DNA of 64,000 nucleotides, from NCBI RefSeq assembly GCF_017488845.2, contig NZ_CP083373.1, positions 124,001 through 188,000 of the forward strand, read 5' to 3'. Both the position numbers and the translations under genes were made by a program. This DNA comes from Ensifer canadensis. Its GTDB lineage: Bacteria > Pseudomonadota > Alphaproteobacteria > Rhizobiales > Rhizobiaceae. Shown here piece by piece: positions 27,845 through 36,299 of the stretch; the first letter of the stretch is position 1, and the number at the start of each line of letters is the position of its first letter. Below the pieces are notes generated by a model, which ran no database searches, was not told the DNA's origin, and was given only the letters and a program-made list of their open reading frames with translations.

Positions 27845-28282
27845 ATGACCCATTGGTTACGCATTGTCAGCCTCGTTCTTGCATCTTTGGCCTTGGTGCC
27901 AGCGGGTGCGCACTTGTTTTCTCTCGCCAGCAAGATGCGCCTGTCGGGCGAAGATTATCTTGCTGCGCAACGCGCATACGATGGATGGAACCTCTTCGCG
28001 TTCATTGTCGTTGGCGCGATAGCTGCGCTCCTCTGGCTTTCGATGGCTCTCTATCGAGCGGGGGAACCGGCGATCCCCGCCATAGCCGCTCTTGCGTGCA
28101 TTGTTGCTACGCAAGCCATATTCTGGACTTTTACCTTCCCGGCAAATCAGGCGACCGACAACTGGACTCTGCTTCCAGAAAACTGGACGCAGTTGCGCCG
28201 TGGATGGGAATATTCTCATGCAATCAGCGCGGTGTTTAATTTTTTTGCGGTGTGCCTTTTGGCCATCGGGAACGCAAAATAG
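27845..28282 (+). CDS. Four-helix integral membrane protein (DUF1772-like)
   Basis: The 145-residue protein has four hydrophobic segments at about 5-25, 50-72, 80-100 and 123-142, with a polar loop containing 'WTLLPENWTQLRRGWEYSH' before the last. Size and layout fit small four-helix membrane proteins of the DUF1772 type. An earlier in-frame ATG (27821) is possible, but the EcfG-type promoter at 27788-27812 would place the transcript start almost on it, so 27845 is chosen. Function unknown; likely stress-induced. Confidence 0.65.
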   Translation: MTHWLRIVSLVLASLALVPAGAHLFSLASKMRLSGEDYLAAQRAYDGWNLFAFIVVGAIAALLWLSMALYRAGEPAIPAIAALACIVATQAIFWTFTFPANQATDNWTLLPENWTQLRRGWEYSHAISAVFNFFAVCLLAIGNAK

Positions 28283-28341
28283 GGTCAAGTCTGACGCGTA
28301 AGGTTGGAGCGCCTAGCATTATTTTGCGAAGGAGCCTGAAT

Positions 28342-28635
28342 ATGGCAAAGAAGAAGAAATGGTCGCAAAAGGTGACCGAAAACAGTGACGCACTGGACCT
28401 CAAGGAAGGAATTTTCAATCAACGGAGCGCCAAAAAAATAGCGGACTCGCTCAAGGAGTCGGCAGAGAGAAGCAACAGACGCAAATCAAGCCCGTTGCGT
28501 TCGGCCATGTCCATGCTGACCTTCTATATCAATCGCGCTGGCATCCTGCTTTCCAAAGGGCGCCGCCAGACCCTCGAAAAGGCAAAGGACGAATTGCGCA
28601 AGGATTTTGGCAAGGCACCGAAACATGGCAAATGA
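28342..28635 (+). CDS. DUF3175 family small basic protein
   Basis: The 97-residue protein begins 'MAKKKKWSQKVTENSDALDLKEGIFNQRSAKKIADSLKESAE', the standard N-terminus of DUF3175. It ends with 'AMSMLTFYINRAGILLSKGRRQTLEKAKDELR'. These are short lysine-rich proteins of unknown role, common in alphaproteobacteria. AAGGAG lies seven bases before ATG 28342. It overlaps the next gene by a few bases, indicating an operon with the cupin gene. Confidence 0.85.
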   Translation: MAKKKKWSQKVTENSDALDLKEGIFNQRSAKKIADSLKESAERSNRRKSSPLRSAMSMLTFYINRAGILLSKGRRQTLEKAKDELRKDFGKAPKHGK

Positions 28636-29149
28636 GTTGAGGATCAGACAACCGGAAACGCTTTTCTTAACGCCAAGCGACTGGGTACCCAATCATCCCT
28701 CTCTGCCCGTACTCTTCTACCGCAACATCCTCGCACCCGCGCCAACGGACTGCGCTCCTGTTTTCGAACGGCTTTTCTCGGACGCGGGATGGCAGGGGCT
28801 CTGGCGCAATGGAATTTTCTCCTACCAGCACTATCATGTCAGGGCACATGAGGTGCTCGGCATCGCTAAAGGCACGGCCGAGCTTTTGATCGGTGGACCG
28901 GGCGGCTCCGTTCTTCATGTCAGCGCTGGGGATTGCTTGGTTCTGCCTTCCGGCACTGGGCACATGTGCAACTCTGCCAGTGACGATTTCCTTGTCGTCG
29001 GCGCCTATCCTGCCGGCCAGCATGCCGATATCGAAACGGCTGCCGCAACGCCAGGCGATTTGAAAATCATCGCCACATTGCCCATTCCCCAAAGTGACCC
29101 GATCTACGGTCCGGGCGGTCCGCTGCGTGCCCTGTGGGGTGATCTGTAA
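28625..29149 (+). CDS. Cupin-domain protein (YjlB type)
   Basis: The 174-residue protein carries a single cupin barrel: 'SYQHYHVRAHEVLGIAKGTAELLIGG' gives the first metal-binding motif (His, His, Glu; about 61-86) and 'GDCLVLPSGTGHMCN' the second with its His (about 95-109). YjlB-like cupins are cytoplasmic proteins of unknown activity. Start ATG 28625 overlaps the end of the DUF3175 gene, so translation is probably coupled. No separate promoter is evident. Confidence 0.82.
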   Translation: MANELRIRQPETLFLTPSDWVPNHPSLPVLFYRNILAPAPTDCAPVFERLFSDAGWQGLWRNGIFSYQHYHVRAHEVLGIAKGTAELLIGGPGGSVLHVSAGDCLVLPSGTGHMCNSASDDFLVVGAYPAGQHADIETAAATPGDLKIIATLPIPQSDPIYGPGGPLRALWGDL

Positions 29150-29387
29150 AAGCGGCTTCGGTGGCCAAGATGCCGACGGCAACACCTGATGCTGCCTTTT
29201 CGTCCAGTGACAAATGCCGGGCTGCGGTTTGGCAGGATGTCGTGCCCAGGGCATTGGAGACGCCGTGACATTGTCCGCCGCTTTGCGTTCAAGCTCAAGC
29301 CGCGATGCAACTGATGAAACCATACCCAGGCCATTGTTTGCAGAAACTGCGCTCCATACGCCGGTTCACGAGAAGCGTTCCGTGCTC

Positions 29388-29412
29388 GGAACATTTCGCC
29401 ATCGCCATTGTT
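29388..29412 (+). promoter_or_regulatory. EcfG-like promoter, GGAAC-N16-TGTT
   Basis: GGAAC at 29388-29392 and TGTT at 29409-29412 have 16-base spacing. The copper-binding protein gene starts 35 bases downstream at 29447. Confidence 0.6.
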
Positions 29413-29446
29413 GGAGGAACACACCCGAAAAGCCGCGAGGAAACCG

Positions 29447-29848
29447 ATGCTTGTACGTGAAATGATGAATAGCCATCCTGATGTACACGGGCGTTCGGCA
29501 GACGCGCTGATGCGCTGCATAGAGGATTGCTACAGCTGCGCTCAAGTTTGCGCGAGTTGCGCAGATGCCTGCCTTGGCGAGACGAACGTCGGTGAACTCG
29601 TTCAGTGCATTAGGCTCAATCTCGACTGCGCCGACATCTGCGTTGCAACCGGGTCGGTTGCCACCCGCAGGACCGGCACCAACATGGATGTCGCCCACAA
29701 TCTCGTTTCGACCTGTGCTGATGCCTGTCGGGCGTGCGCTGCGGAATGCGCGAAGCATGTTGAGATGCACGAGCATTGCCAAATTTGCGCCCGCGCGTGC
29801 GAAGCTTGCGCGCAAAGCTGCGGCGAAGCTCTCCCTCTGTTTCACTGA
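29447..29848 (+). CDS. Four-helix-bundle copper-binding protein (Csp-like, DUF326)
   Basis: This 133-residue protein has about 15 cysteines spaced along four predicted helices in CxxxC patterns, for example 'CIEDCYSCAQVCASCADACLG' (about 24-44) and 'HCQICARACEACAQSCG'. That is the layout of the Csp copper-storage proteins and the DUF326 family, which bind many Cu(I) ions through inward-facing Cys. No signal peptide is present, so it is likely cytosolic. GAGGAA precedes ATG 29447. It has its own EcfG-like promoter and probably shares a transcript with the SDR gene. Confidence 0.88.
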   Translation: MLVREMMNSHPDVHGRSADALMRCIEDCYSCAQVCASCADACLGETNVGELVQCIRLNLDCADICVATGSVATRRTGTNMDVAHNLVSTCADACRACAAECAKHVEMHEHCQICARACEACAQSCGEALPLFH

Positions 29849-29921
29849 ACGTGTCAGCCGCCCCTACGCACCCAGCCGGGTCGCTCTCGTCCTCGCGCTA
29901 GGTCTCACACAGGAGAACACA

Positions 29922-30779
29922 ATGTCTGATTATCCCAAGCCTCCCTTTCCCGCCCAAAAACAGCCGATGCCTGGCCTCACGAGAAAGATGAATCCGGTTC
30001 CCGACCACGGGGAACAGTCATACAAGGGGTCGGGACGTCTCGCCGGCAAGATGGCCGTAATCACCGGGGCAGACAGCGGTATTGGACGCGCGGTGGCGAT
30101 AGCATTTGCTCGTGAAGGTGCTGACATTCTGATCTCCTACCTCGAAGAAGACGAGGACGCCCGGGAGACAGCACAGCATGTCGAGGAGGCCGGCCGAAAG
30201 GCCGTTCTCGTCAAAGGCGACATTCAATCGGCCGACCACTGCCGGAACATCATCGACCGTGCCATCACCGATCTCGGCGGTATCGATATCCTTGTCAATA
30301 ACGCCGCTCATCAGTCGACGTTTAAGGAGATAGGCGACATCCCCGACGAAGAATGGGAGCTGACTTTCAGGGTCAACATCCATGCAATGTTCTATCTATC
30401 CAAGGCAGCCGTCAAACACATGAAGGACGGTGCCGCGATCATCAACACCGCATCGGTTAACTCGGACATGCCTAATCCAACGCTGCTTGCCTACGCCACA
30501 ACGAAGGGGGCAATTCAGAATTTTACCGCTGGACTTGCCCAAATGCTCGCCGAAAAGGGAATCCGTGTGAACGCGGTGGCACCCGGTCCGATCTGGACTC
30601 CGCTCATTCCATCGACCATGCCCGAGGAAGCCGTCTCAAGTTTCGGTAAGCAGGTTCCGATGAAACGCCCGGGGCAACCGGCCGAACTCGCCACCGCTTA
30701 CGTCATGTTGGCCGATCCGCTCTCAAGCTATGTATCGGGCACCATGATCGGGGTGACCGGTGGCAAGCCGATCCTGTGA
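29922..30779 (+). CDS. SDR-family oxidoreductase (general-stress type)
   Basis: The 285-residue protein has an N-terminal extension rich in Pro ('YPKPPFPAQKQPMPGL') typical of the general-stress SDR group (YhxC/YdaD-like). A Rossmann fold follows, with 'VITGADSGIGRAVAIAFAREGAD' (about 47-69), 'LVNNAAH', the catalytic Ser in 'NTASVNS' and 'YATTKGA' (Tyr-x3-Lys). It ends 'GVTGGKPIL'. It likely reduces or oxidises a small alcohol or aldehyde with NAD(P). AGGAG lies close to ATG 29922. It follows the copper-binding protein gene by 73 bases. Confidence 0.92.
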   Translation: MSDYPKPPFPAQKQPMPGLTRKMNPVPDHGEQSYKGSGRLAGKMAVITGADSGIGRAVAIAFAREGADILISYLEEDEDARETAQHVEEAGRKAVLVKGDIQSADHCRNIIDRAITDLGGIDILVNNAAHQSTFKEIGDIPDEEWELTFRVNIHAMFYLSKAAVKHMKDGAAIINTASVNSDMPNPTLLAYATTKGAIQNFTAGLAQMLAEKGIRVNAVAPGPIWTPLIPSTMPEEAVSSFGKQVPMKRPGQPAELATAYVMLADPLSSYVSGTMIGVTGGKPIL

Positions 30780-30983
30780 ATGACTACACCGCAGATAAGG
30801 GAAGGAAATCTGGATATCGCAATGCAGTCAATTGCACCATCAATCGAAATCCGCTGACGGCAACGGCGAGCAAATAGGCGATTTTGCTCGGCACCTATTT
30901 TGATCCGAGCCGAGACGGACCATGCCTTGCCTCGGCACTCAGTCTGGAGCGGCATTGCTCCTACTGTGTCACCTGTTTTTCTC

Positions 30984-31008
30984 GGAACATTGTCGGGCCG
31001 AGCGGGTT
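30984..31008 (+). promoter_or_regulatory. EcfG-type promoter, GGAAC-N16-GGTT
   Basis: GGAAC at 30984-30988 and GGTT at 31005-31008 are 16 bases apart, with the exported protein gene starting at 31056. Confidence 0.68.
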
Positions 31009-31055
31009 CGAAGGGCACAAACCCGATCGATTAAACCTTACGGAGAGACCAAGCC

Positions 31056-31364
31056 GTGCCGCTTCGTTTCGTCCTTTTTCTCACGATGGTTTCCCTGGCA
31101 GCGACGCCAGCGTTAGGGGAAATGCACAGCAATGAGAACCCGGCAATGTCCGATCGATGCCGAATCTTCCCCGACGACGAAGCGCCGGATGCGAACGGGA
31201 GCAGTACCGACGAGGAGTCGATGTCTGAAACGCTAGAGGATTGCCAAGGCGTTCTCAAACCGCCACGGACCGGCGACAGCGAATTGATAGGGCCCGCTCC
31301 TGATATCGGCAAGACTCCGTTTATTCGTCCTCATGAGATCCCTGAGGATCAGAATGCGAAGTAA
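31056..31364 (+). CDS. Small exported acidic protein (102 aa)
   Basis: GTG 31056 with CGGAGAG upstream gives a signal peptide (about 1-21, ending ALG-E). The mature part is acidic and Ser/Pro-rich, with two cysteines ('SDRCRIFPDDE', 'LEDCQGVLKPP') that could pair in the periplasm. I do not recognise the family. It follows an EcfG-type promoter by 48 bases and probably shares its transcript with the small gene at 31439. Confidence 0.65.
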   Translation: MPLRFVLFLTMVSLAATPALGEMHSNENPAMSDRCRIFPDDEAPDANGSSTDEESMSETLEDCQGVLKPPRTGDSELIGPAPDIGKTPFIRPHEIPEDQNAK

Positions 31365-31438
31365 TCAACCGGAAAATCGATTGGAAATGTCAGCGGAGTC
31401 GCCCGAATAGAAAGACCGCGAAGGTAAGGAGATTGGAA

Positions 31439-31639
31439 ATGGTGTCGCGCGATCTGATTGGAGAACCGATGGAGGCCAAGGCAGTTGGTGCCATCATCGA
31501 CGAATTGGAAAGGCAAGCGATGCAGCAGCCGCAAAAACTCACGGTTGTGCGCAAGGGCGACGGTGTCGACGTGCGGGGAGAGATCGACGTGGATGCTCTG
31601 GTCATGGTCCTTCTCGGATGTATGGCCGGAGGGCCGTAG
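31439..31639 (+). CDS. Small hypothetical protein (66 aa)
   Basis: ATG 31439 follows AAGGAG at a good spacing. The protein has an amphipathic helix then a short beta-rich part ('KLTVVRKGDGVDVRGEIDVDALV'). No family is recognised. It is in the same direction as, and 75 bases behind, the exported protein gene, so it may belong to the same EcfG-driven transcript. Confidence 0.55.
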   Translation: MVSRDLIGEPMEAKAVGAIIDELERQAMQQPQKLTVVRKGDGVDVRGEIDVDALVMVLLGCMAGGP

Positions 31640-31694
31640 CGAGCGAAGCTCGCTGATCTAATCCGAACTTTCGAACGCCACTCTCGGTAGTACT

Positions 31695-31719
31695 GGAACA
31701 TTGCATCTTTGCGATAGTT
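31695..31719 (+). promoter_or_regulatory. EcfG-like promoter, GGAAC-N16-AGTT
   Basis: GGAAC at 31695-31699 and AGTT at 31716-31719 have 16-base spacing; the lysine-rich small gene starts at 31763, 44 bases downstream. Confidence 0.6.
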
Positions 31720-31762
31720 GGGGTCGTGACCTACGCAATGTCGGTAACTAAAGGAGAGGGAA

Positions 31763-31948
31763 ATGCCCAAGGGCGATAAGGATGAAGCCGCACCTAAGGA
31801 CAAAAAACACGGCAAACATGGTGGAAATCGCAGCAGGGCGGCGAAAGACGCTGGGAAAAGCGAGAAAAGCAGTCAAGCAGCAGGCAAGGATCCCATCGTG
31901 GCGAGAGATAGCAGACGAGCCCCAAAGGGACAGCCTTGGTTTCCGTAA
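31763..31948 (+). CDS. Small Lys-rich disordered protein (61 aa)
   Basis: ATG 31763 has a strong AAAGGAGAGG just upstream. The product 'MPKGDKDEAAPKDKKHGKHGG...' is low-complexity and basic, resembling the start of the protein at 52932 (MPRGDK...). Its promoter, ribosome binding site and composition suggest a real stress-induced disordered protein. It is followed after 50 bases by the PCMT fusion gene, which probably shares the transcript. Confidence 0.55.
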   Translation: MPKGDKDEAAPKDKKHGKHGGNRSRAAKDAGKSEKSSQAAGKDPIVARDSRRAPKGQPWFP

Positions 31949-31997
31949 TCCAACGCTGGGGCACCTCCGGTCGGTGCAGCCCAGCGAGGATCTTACG

Positions 31998-33971
31998 ATG
32001 TTTGATTTTGACTACGCTCGGCAAATGATGGTCGAACGGCAATTGGCCAGGCGCGGCATCGATGACGCACGCGTACTCCAGGCAATGCAGGCGGTGCCGC
32101 GCGAAGACTTCATCGACGAGGGCTTCGAGGAATTCGCTTACGAGGATGTGCCGCTGCCGATCGGTGAAGGCCAGACGATTTCGCAACCCTATATAGTCGC
32201 CCGCATGGCCGAAGCTGCCAGACTGAAACCCGCGGACAATGTGTTGGAAGTTGGCGCCGGTTCCGGTTACGCAGCGGCCGTCCTCAGCCACATCGTGCGC
32301 CAAGTTTCGGCACTCGAACGGCATGCCTCGCTCGCAAAAAAAGCGGCCGATCGGATCTCTCGATTGGGCCGAGGAAACGTGCAAGTTCGCACCGGCGATG
32401 GCACGAGGGGATGGCCGGAAAAAGCCCCGTTCGATGCGATCCTTGTGTCGGCCGGTGGTCCGGCGGCACCGGTCGCACTCAAGGAACAACTGGAAATCGG
32501 GGGACGGCTGATTATTCCAATTGGGCGCCGAGAGCGATCGCAGCGATTGCTACGCATTACCCGACTTGCGAACAATCGATATAAGGAAGAAGACCTCGGT
32601 GGCGTCATGTTCGTGCCGCTGATCGGCGAACAAGGATGGAGTGAGCATCAGGGACAGGCGAGCGTACATCTGCGCAAGCATCTGCCCGATCTGATTGCCA
32701 CTGCGGGAGAGGATCTCCCCAATATCGATGAACCGGGATTTGCTGATGTCTTGGAACGGTTCGCTGACCGGCGCGTGGTGCTCCTTGGCGAAGCAAGCCA
32801 TGGCACCTCGGAATTCTATGCAGCGCGTTCGGCTATTACGAAAAGGCTTATCGAACAGCACGGCTTTACAATGATCGCAGTGGAAGCAGACTGGCCTGAC
32901 GCTGCGGCGATCAACCGTTTCGTTCGTGGGCAGGAACAGGGGGATGCAGCGCCACCCTTCCTCCGCTTCCCGCGGTGGATGTGGCGGAACGCGGAGGTCG
33001 ACAGCTTCGTCACCTGGCTGCGATCCCACAATGCCCACAAGCCTGCTGGCGAGCAGGCCGGTTTCTACGGACTGGACCTCTACAATATGGCCGGTTCGAT
33101 CGCTGCCGTGCTTTCCTATCTCGATGAAGTCGACCCGGGGGCTGCTGCCGTGGCTCGTGAGCGATACGGTTGCCTGACGCCATGGCAGAATGCGCCCGAT
33201 AGCTATGGCAGAGCCGTGCTGACCACTGGCTACCGCGATTGCGAGGACGAGGTGGTACGACAGTGCCGGGAGCTTCTGGGGTCGGAATTGAACAGATCGG
33301 GATCAGACGACCAGGCCCTGTTCGACGCCACGCAAAACGCCCGCCTCGTCGCATCTGCGGAAAAGTACTATCGCATCATGTACTATGGTGGTGCGCGCGC
33401 CTGGAACCTGCGCGACCGGCACATGTTCGAAACGCTCGACAACTTGCTGGGCCAGGATAGCGGCACTGACCGCAAAGTGGTCGTCTGGGCCCATAATTCC
33501 CACATCGGTGACGCCCGGCACACTGACATGGGCAAGACCAGAGGCGAGCTCAATCTTGGTCAATTGTGTCGCGAGAAATACGGTCCTGAAGCAGCGCTGA
33601 TCGGTTTCGGTACCCACCACGGCACGGTTGCCGCCGCGACGGACTGGGATGGTGACATGGAGATAAAAACGGTTCGGCCGTCGCACGAGGATAGCTTCGA
33701 ATATTGCTTCCATCTGTCGGGCAGAGATCGGGCTCTTATCGACTTTAGCAGACATCCAGAGGCTGCGGACGCCTTGTCCGTCGAGCGGTTGGAGCGCTTT
33801 ATTGGCGTAATCTATCGGCCAGAGAGCGAATTGCTAAGCCACTACACCTATGCAGTGCTTTCAAAACAGTTCGACGCTTATGTCTGGTTCGATCAGACCA
33901 GTGCCGTAAGGACTCTGGCGGAAGAAGGAGCGACAGGCCGGGTGCCCGACACCTTCCCCTTTGGACTTTGA
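31998..33971 (+). CDS. Protein-L-isoaspartate O-methyltransferase fused to erythromycin-esterase-like domain
   Basis: The N-terminal 215 residues form a PCMT: 'MVERQLARRGIDDARVLQAM..VPRE.F', the SAM-binding 'LEVGAGSGYAAAVLS' (about 80-94) and 'GGRLIIPIG'. PCMT repairs aged Asp residues. The C-terminal 430 residues are of the erythromycin esterase superfamily, with 'VVLLGEASHGTSEFY' (about 257-271), 'VWAHNSHIGDAR' and 'GFGTHHGTV' containing the catalytic-type His and Glu residues. The family includes true macrolide esterases and many housekeeping proteins of unknown substrate, so resistance should not be assumed. Start ATG 31998 fits GAGGA upstream. It is likely in the EcfG-driven unit beginning at 31763. 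Confidence 0.88.
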   Translation: MFDFDYARQMMVERQLARRGIDDARVLQAMQAVPREDFIDEGFEEFAYEDVPLPIGEGQTISQPYIVARMAEAARLKPADNVLEVGAGSGYAAAVLSHIVRQVSALERHASLAKKAADRISRLGRGNVQVRTGDGTRGWPEKAPFDAILVSAGGPAAPVALKEQLEIGGRLIIPIGRRERSQRLLRITRLANNRYKEEDLGGVMFVPLIGEQGWSEHQGQASVHLRKHLPDLIATAGEDLPNIDEPGFADVLERFADRRVVLLGEASHGTSEFYAARSAITKRLIEQHGFTMIAVEADWPDAAAINRFVRGQEQGDAAPPFLRFPRWMWRNAEVDSFVTWLRSHNAHKPAGEQAGFYGLDLYNMAGSIAAVLSYLDEVDPGAAAVARERYGCLTPWQNAPDSYGRAVLTTGYRDCEDEVVRQCRELLGSELNRSGSDDQALFDATQNARLVASAEKYYRIMYYGGARAWNLRDRHMFETLDNLLGQDSGTDRKVVVWAHNSHIGDARHTDMGKTRGELNLGQLCREKYGPEAALIGFGTHHGTVAAATDWDGDMEIKTVRPSHEDSFEYCFHLSGRDRALIDFSRHPEAADALSVERLERFIGVIYRPESELLSHYTYAVLSKQFDAYVWFDQTSAVRTLAEEGATGRVPDTFPFGL

Positions 33972-34142
33972 AGCGCCCGCCGCATCGCCATTCCCTGGGG
34001 GTCTCGGTCGGGCTCCTCGCCTCTTGAATTTGAGTGCAGGTCGTTCGGGGAACTCTGCCTCTCTTTGAGATCCGTCAACCCGTCAGGTAGGGCTATTGTT
34101 AGGAAGGAAGGGGCTTTGGACCCGATCTCAATTCATGTTCCG

Positions 34143-34451
34143 TCAGCGAGCCGCAACGCCACGCGCACCAGCGTCACGAAAGACCTGCTCGGCTTTGATG
34201 AGTTCTTCATTCGTAACATCAGCCGATACCTCGATCTCGCCATGAAGTGGGGCATCCGTCCGATTTTCGGTGCCGTGGGCACGATCGCCGCCTGATGGCG
34301 AGATCCCGGTGGTGTTGTCCTTTGCGGATGCCTGAACGAAGATATTGGCGCGCTCGACACCGCATTTCTGGACAAGATGTTCAATCGCGCGGTCTGCAGC
34401 CTCCCGGGTCTCGAATTTTGCCGAAATTGTTTTCACGCTATCGTCCGCCAT
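34143..34451 (-). CDS. Small acidic protein with a ferredoxin-like fold pattern (102 aa)
   Basis: ATG 34451 is preceded by GGAG. The sequence pattern 'KTISAKFETREAADRAIEHLVQKCGVERANIFVQA' followed by 'GEIEVSADVTNEELIKAEQVFRDAGARGV' suggests a beta-alpha-beta repeat like that of small stress proteins that begin with 'FDSREDAERAV'. I cannot assign a function. A possible EcfG-like site with 17-base spacing lies about 110 bases upstream but is weak. Confidence 0.65.
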   Translation of the reverse strand: MADDSVKTISAKFETREAADRAIEHLVQKCGVERANIFVQASAKDNTTGISPSGGDRAHGTENRTDAPLHGEIEVSADVTNEELIKAEQVFRDAGARGVAAR

Positions 34452-34733
34452 AAACTGTCTCCTCATCAAGCTCGAGATTACGCCAGGAAGAGACGGGTCT
34501 ATCCTCTCTTCTCCCTTGCGAAATTGCGGCGTTCCACGTCACCAACAACACGCCAACGGGCCTCGCGGTTCCGTTTAAGGGCCGCTGGCAAGCACTTTAG
34601 CCAACTTCGAGACAATGGCGCGCGCTCAGTCGACACCGCTGACCAGCTCGGCCCGGTCGACAAGCAGATCGCCTTCAATTGTTGCAGGGTGCCCTCGCTC
34701 CCGGCGTTTCCGGCATGGTTTAGGATGTTCAGA

Positions 34734-35087
34734 ATGAGCGATGCCGGCCACCACAGCGAATGGCCGAACACAACTTCGATTCCCGATTCGATCAGCTACT
34801 CGATCAGCACCTCCGCCGCATTGACGAAGGTCGATGTGACGGTGGAGCAAAAGACCGAAATCACTCAGATTATCAAAGAAGAGAAGGTCGATCCGGTTGA
34901 CGTCGACGTCGACCTTTCGGTGGGCGTGATCGTGCCGCAGACTGTCAAGGTAAAGCTGAAGCAACTACCGCCACGCATCGTCGAGATCGTGCCGGGATAC
35001 GAGGGCTATCTATTCTTCGTTCTCGCAGATGGACGAATTGTTATTGTTGAACCGTCAACGCTTAAGATCGTTGTTATTTTGGCCTAG
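34734..35087 (+). CDS. DUF1236-type protein, probably N-terminally altered
   Basis: The C-terminal half (about 35-117) matches DUF1236: 'VGVIVPQTVKVKLKQLPPRIVEIVPGYEGYLFFVLADGRIVIVEPSTLKIVVIL'. This is the same module as in the protein encoded at 40440-40745. Normal DUF1236 proteins are exported, but here no signal peptide is visible after ATG 34734 or upstream in frame. The first 30 residues look unrelated and there is no good ribosome binding site. The gene may be truncated at its 5' end or have been fused to new DNA. Confidence 0.55.
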   Translation: MSDAGHHSEWPNTTSIPDSISYSISTSAALTKVDVTVEQKTEITQIIKEEKVDPVDVDVDLSVGVIVPQTVKVKLKQLPPRIVEIVPGYEGYLFFVLADGRIVIVEPSTLKIVVILA

Positions 35088-35182
35088 GACGCCTTAAGGG
35101 CGGGTGCGCGCCCGAGGTTGCAAGGCGGCCTGCAATGCCTTCGGCCATTTCTCAAACGTGCGCCGGTAGACGTCCATTCAAT

Positions 35183-35300
35183 TTAGAATGCCCAGTCGCC
35201 TGCGGCCGGCACTCTCTTGGCAAGCAGCGCAAGCCAGGGCTCGACACGTCAGGCATGGGATCGAGAGACAGGCGGGGTTGATCTGGGTCCCGGGTTGGCG
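35183..35300 (-). pseudogene. Fragment of a LigD-type DNA ligase gene (start of ligase domain)
   Basis: Leftward reading gives 'VEPWLALLAKRVPAAGDWAF' ending in a stop at 35183-35185. This is the segment just before the catalytic 'EIKWDGYR' of LigD-type ligases. The same segment occurs at 41209-41472 and 60720-60830. It is far too short to be active. Confidence 0.6.
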
Positions 35301-35344
35301 GGGTCGCCCGCTTATCACAACGTCGGTCACTGCGTTAAAGAGTC

Positions 35345-35455
35345 ACCGGGACCTTGACGCGATTTTTGCGATTAAGCAGCCGTCACCTGTTGCGAAACAG
35401 CCGACGTCGAGACTACGGCCATGCAACATGAACACACCAGACAACAGCACCGGCG
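35345..35455 (+). repeat. Copy of the leader of the family B gene
   Basis: About 110 bases here match, with scattered differences, the 5' flank and first codons of the family B gene at 41591 (41505-41625). Shared blocks include CGAGACTAC, CATGCAACATGAA and ACACCAGACAACAG. The match ends abruptly after the first codons, so this is a truncated duplicate. Confidence 0.65.
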
Positions 35456-35476
35456 CTGGCGGGCGCCTTTCACGAC

Positions 35477-35761
35477 ATGCGGCTTGTCAAAACCTCGATC
35501 GAGGAAGAAAGCGCGTCTGGGAAACAGCCGGTCATTATAGATACGCTCGGAAAACTGCTGGATGACGGCTATCAGTTTAATCTCTGGTGCTTGGACTGCA
35601 GCCGCGGCGGGATCAGCTCGATCGAGCCGTTTGTGAAGAAGCTCGGGCGCGACCATCCGATCTACATCAGAGGCCACGCTAAGTGTGCCAAGTGCGGCCG
35701 CAAGAATGTCGAGGTGCGGATACAGGCGCCGGCTGGTGGCGTGCGCCCGGTTCAGGGATGA
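35477..35761 (+). CDS. Small putative zinc-ribbon protein (94 aa)
   Basis: The protein has 'FNLWCLDCSRGG' (about 36-47) and 'HAKCAKCGRKNVEVRI' (about 67-82), two CxxC pairs suggesting a zinc ribbon. This recalls a rhizobial family of short proteins beginning with 'L...GY.L..WC..C' and ending in a second CxxC and a beta strand. No Shine-Dalgarno sequence is obvious at ATG 35477. Function unknown; the fold suggests nucleic-acid or protein binding. Confidence 0.65.
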   Translation: MRLVKTSIEEESASGKQPVIIDTLGKLLDDGYQFNLWCLDCSRGGISSIEPFVKKLGRDHPIYIRGHAKCAKCGRKNVEVRIQAPAGGVRPVQG

Positions 35762-35928
35762 CGCCGGTCGGCGCCAGAGATAATCGCCGTGGCGCTACTC
35801 GGTGCCAAGCATCGAGGGGTGCTCTCCGCCACCGCTCGAAGCGCCTGTCTACCCACAGATCTGCGAGTTGTGATGCCAGATTGTCTTGTTCCATATAGGC
35901 CCGAGTTTCAGAAGCGGAGTGCGTATAC

Positions 35929-36264
35929 ATGGCCAAGATGAACGAAACCTCGATGGCGCTTTCCCTGCAAATTGGTGAGCGTCTCAGAACAATCCGTCAA
36001 ATGCGGGGGCTTTCCCAGGAGAAGGTGGCGGCATCGCTTGGCATAACGTTCCAGCAGATCCAGAAATATGAGCGCGGGGCGAACCGCCTCTCCGTTCCAA
36101 CCTTGATTCAAATCTGCGAAGTCCTGAACGCCCACCCGATGGAAATCATCGGTGACTTTTCAATGGACGACAAGGCCGAGAGACCGAACGTGCTTGTCCA
36201 GCGGCTTGCTATTGCGGAAAGCAAACTCTCTCGGATGCAGAAAATTTTGGCCGAGCGGGATTGA
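35929..36264 (+). CDS. XRE-family HTH regulator (family A, copy 1)
   Basis: The 111-residue protein has a Cro/C1-type helix-turn-helix (about 15-70): 'IGERLRTIRQMRGLSQEKVAASLGITFQQIQKYERGANRLS'. A short dimerising C-terminal helix follows ('VLVQRLAIAESKLSRMQKILAERD'). It would bind DNA as a dimer in the cytoplasm. Start ATG 35929 has GGAG upstream. Two close relatives lie at 44336 and 55753. An EcfG-like promoter and a short hairpin cassette follow within ten bases of its stop. Confidence 0.9.
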   Translation: MAKMNETSMALSLQIGERLRTIRQMRGLSQEKVAASLGITFQQIQKYERGANRLSVPTLIQICEVLNAHPMEIIGDFSMDDKAERPNVLVQRLAIAESKLSRMQKILAERD

Positions 36265-36268
36265 TGCG

Positions 36269-36293
36269 GGAACCTTTTTCCGGACACTCTGTT
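36269..36293 (+). promoter_or_regulatory. EcfG-like promoter of a small RNA cassette, GGAAC-N16-TGTT
   Basis: GGAAC at 36269-36273 and TGTT at 36290-36293 are 16 bases apart. Only a terminator-like hairpin follows, 25 bases later. Confidence 0.55.
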
Positions 36294-36299
36294 TAAGTT

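Noticed and set aside
31998..33971. Macrolide resistance gene
   Set aside because: The erythromycin-esterase-like domain is fused to PCMT and belongs to a broad superfamily; resistance cannot be inferred.
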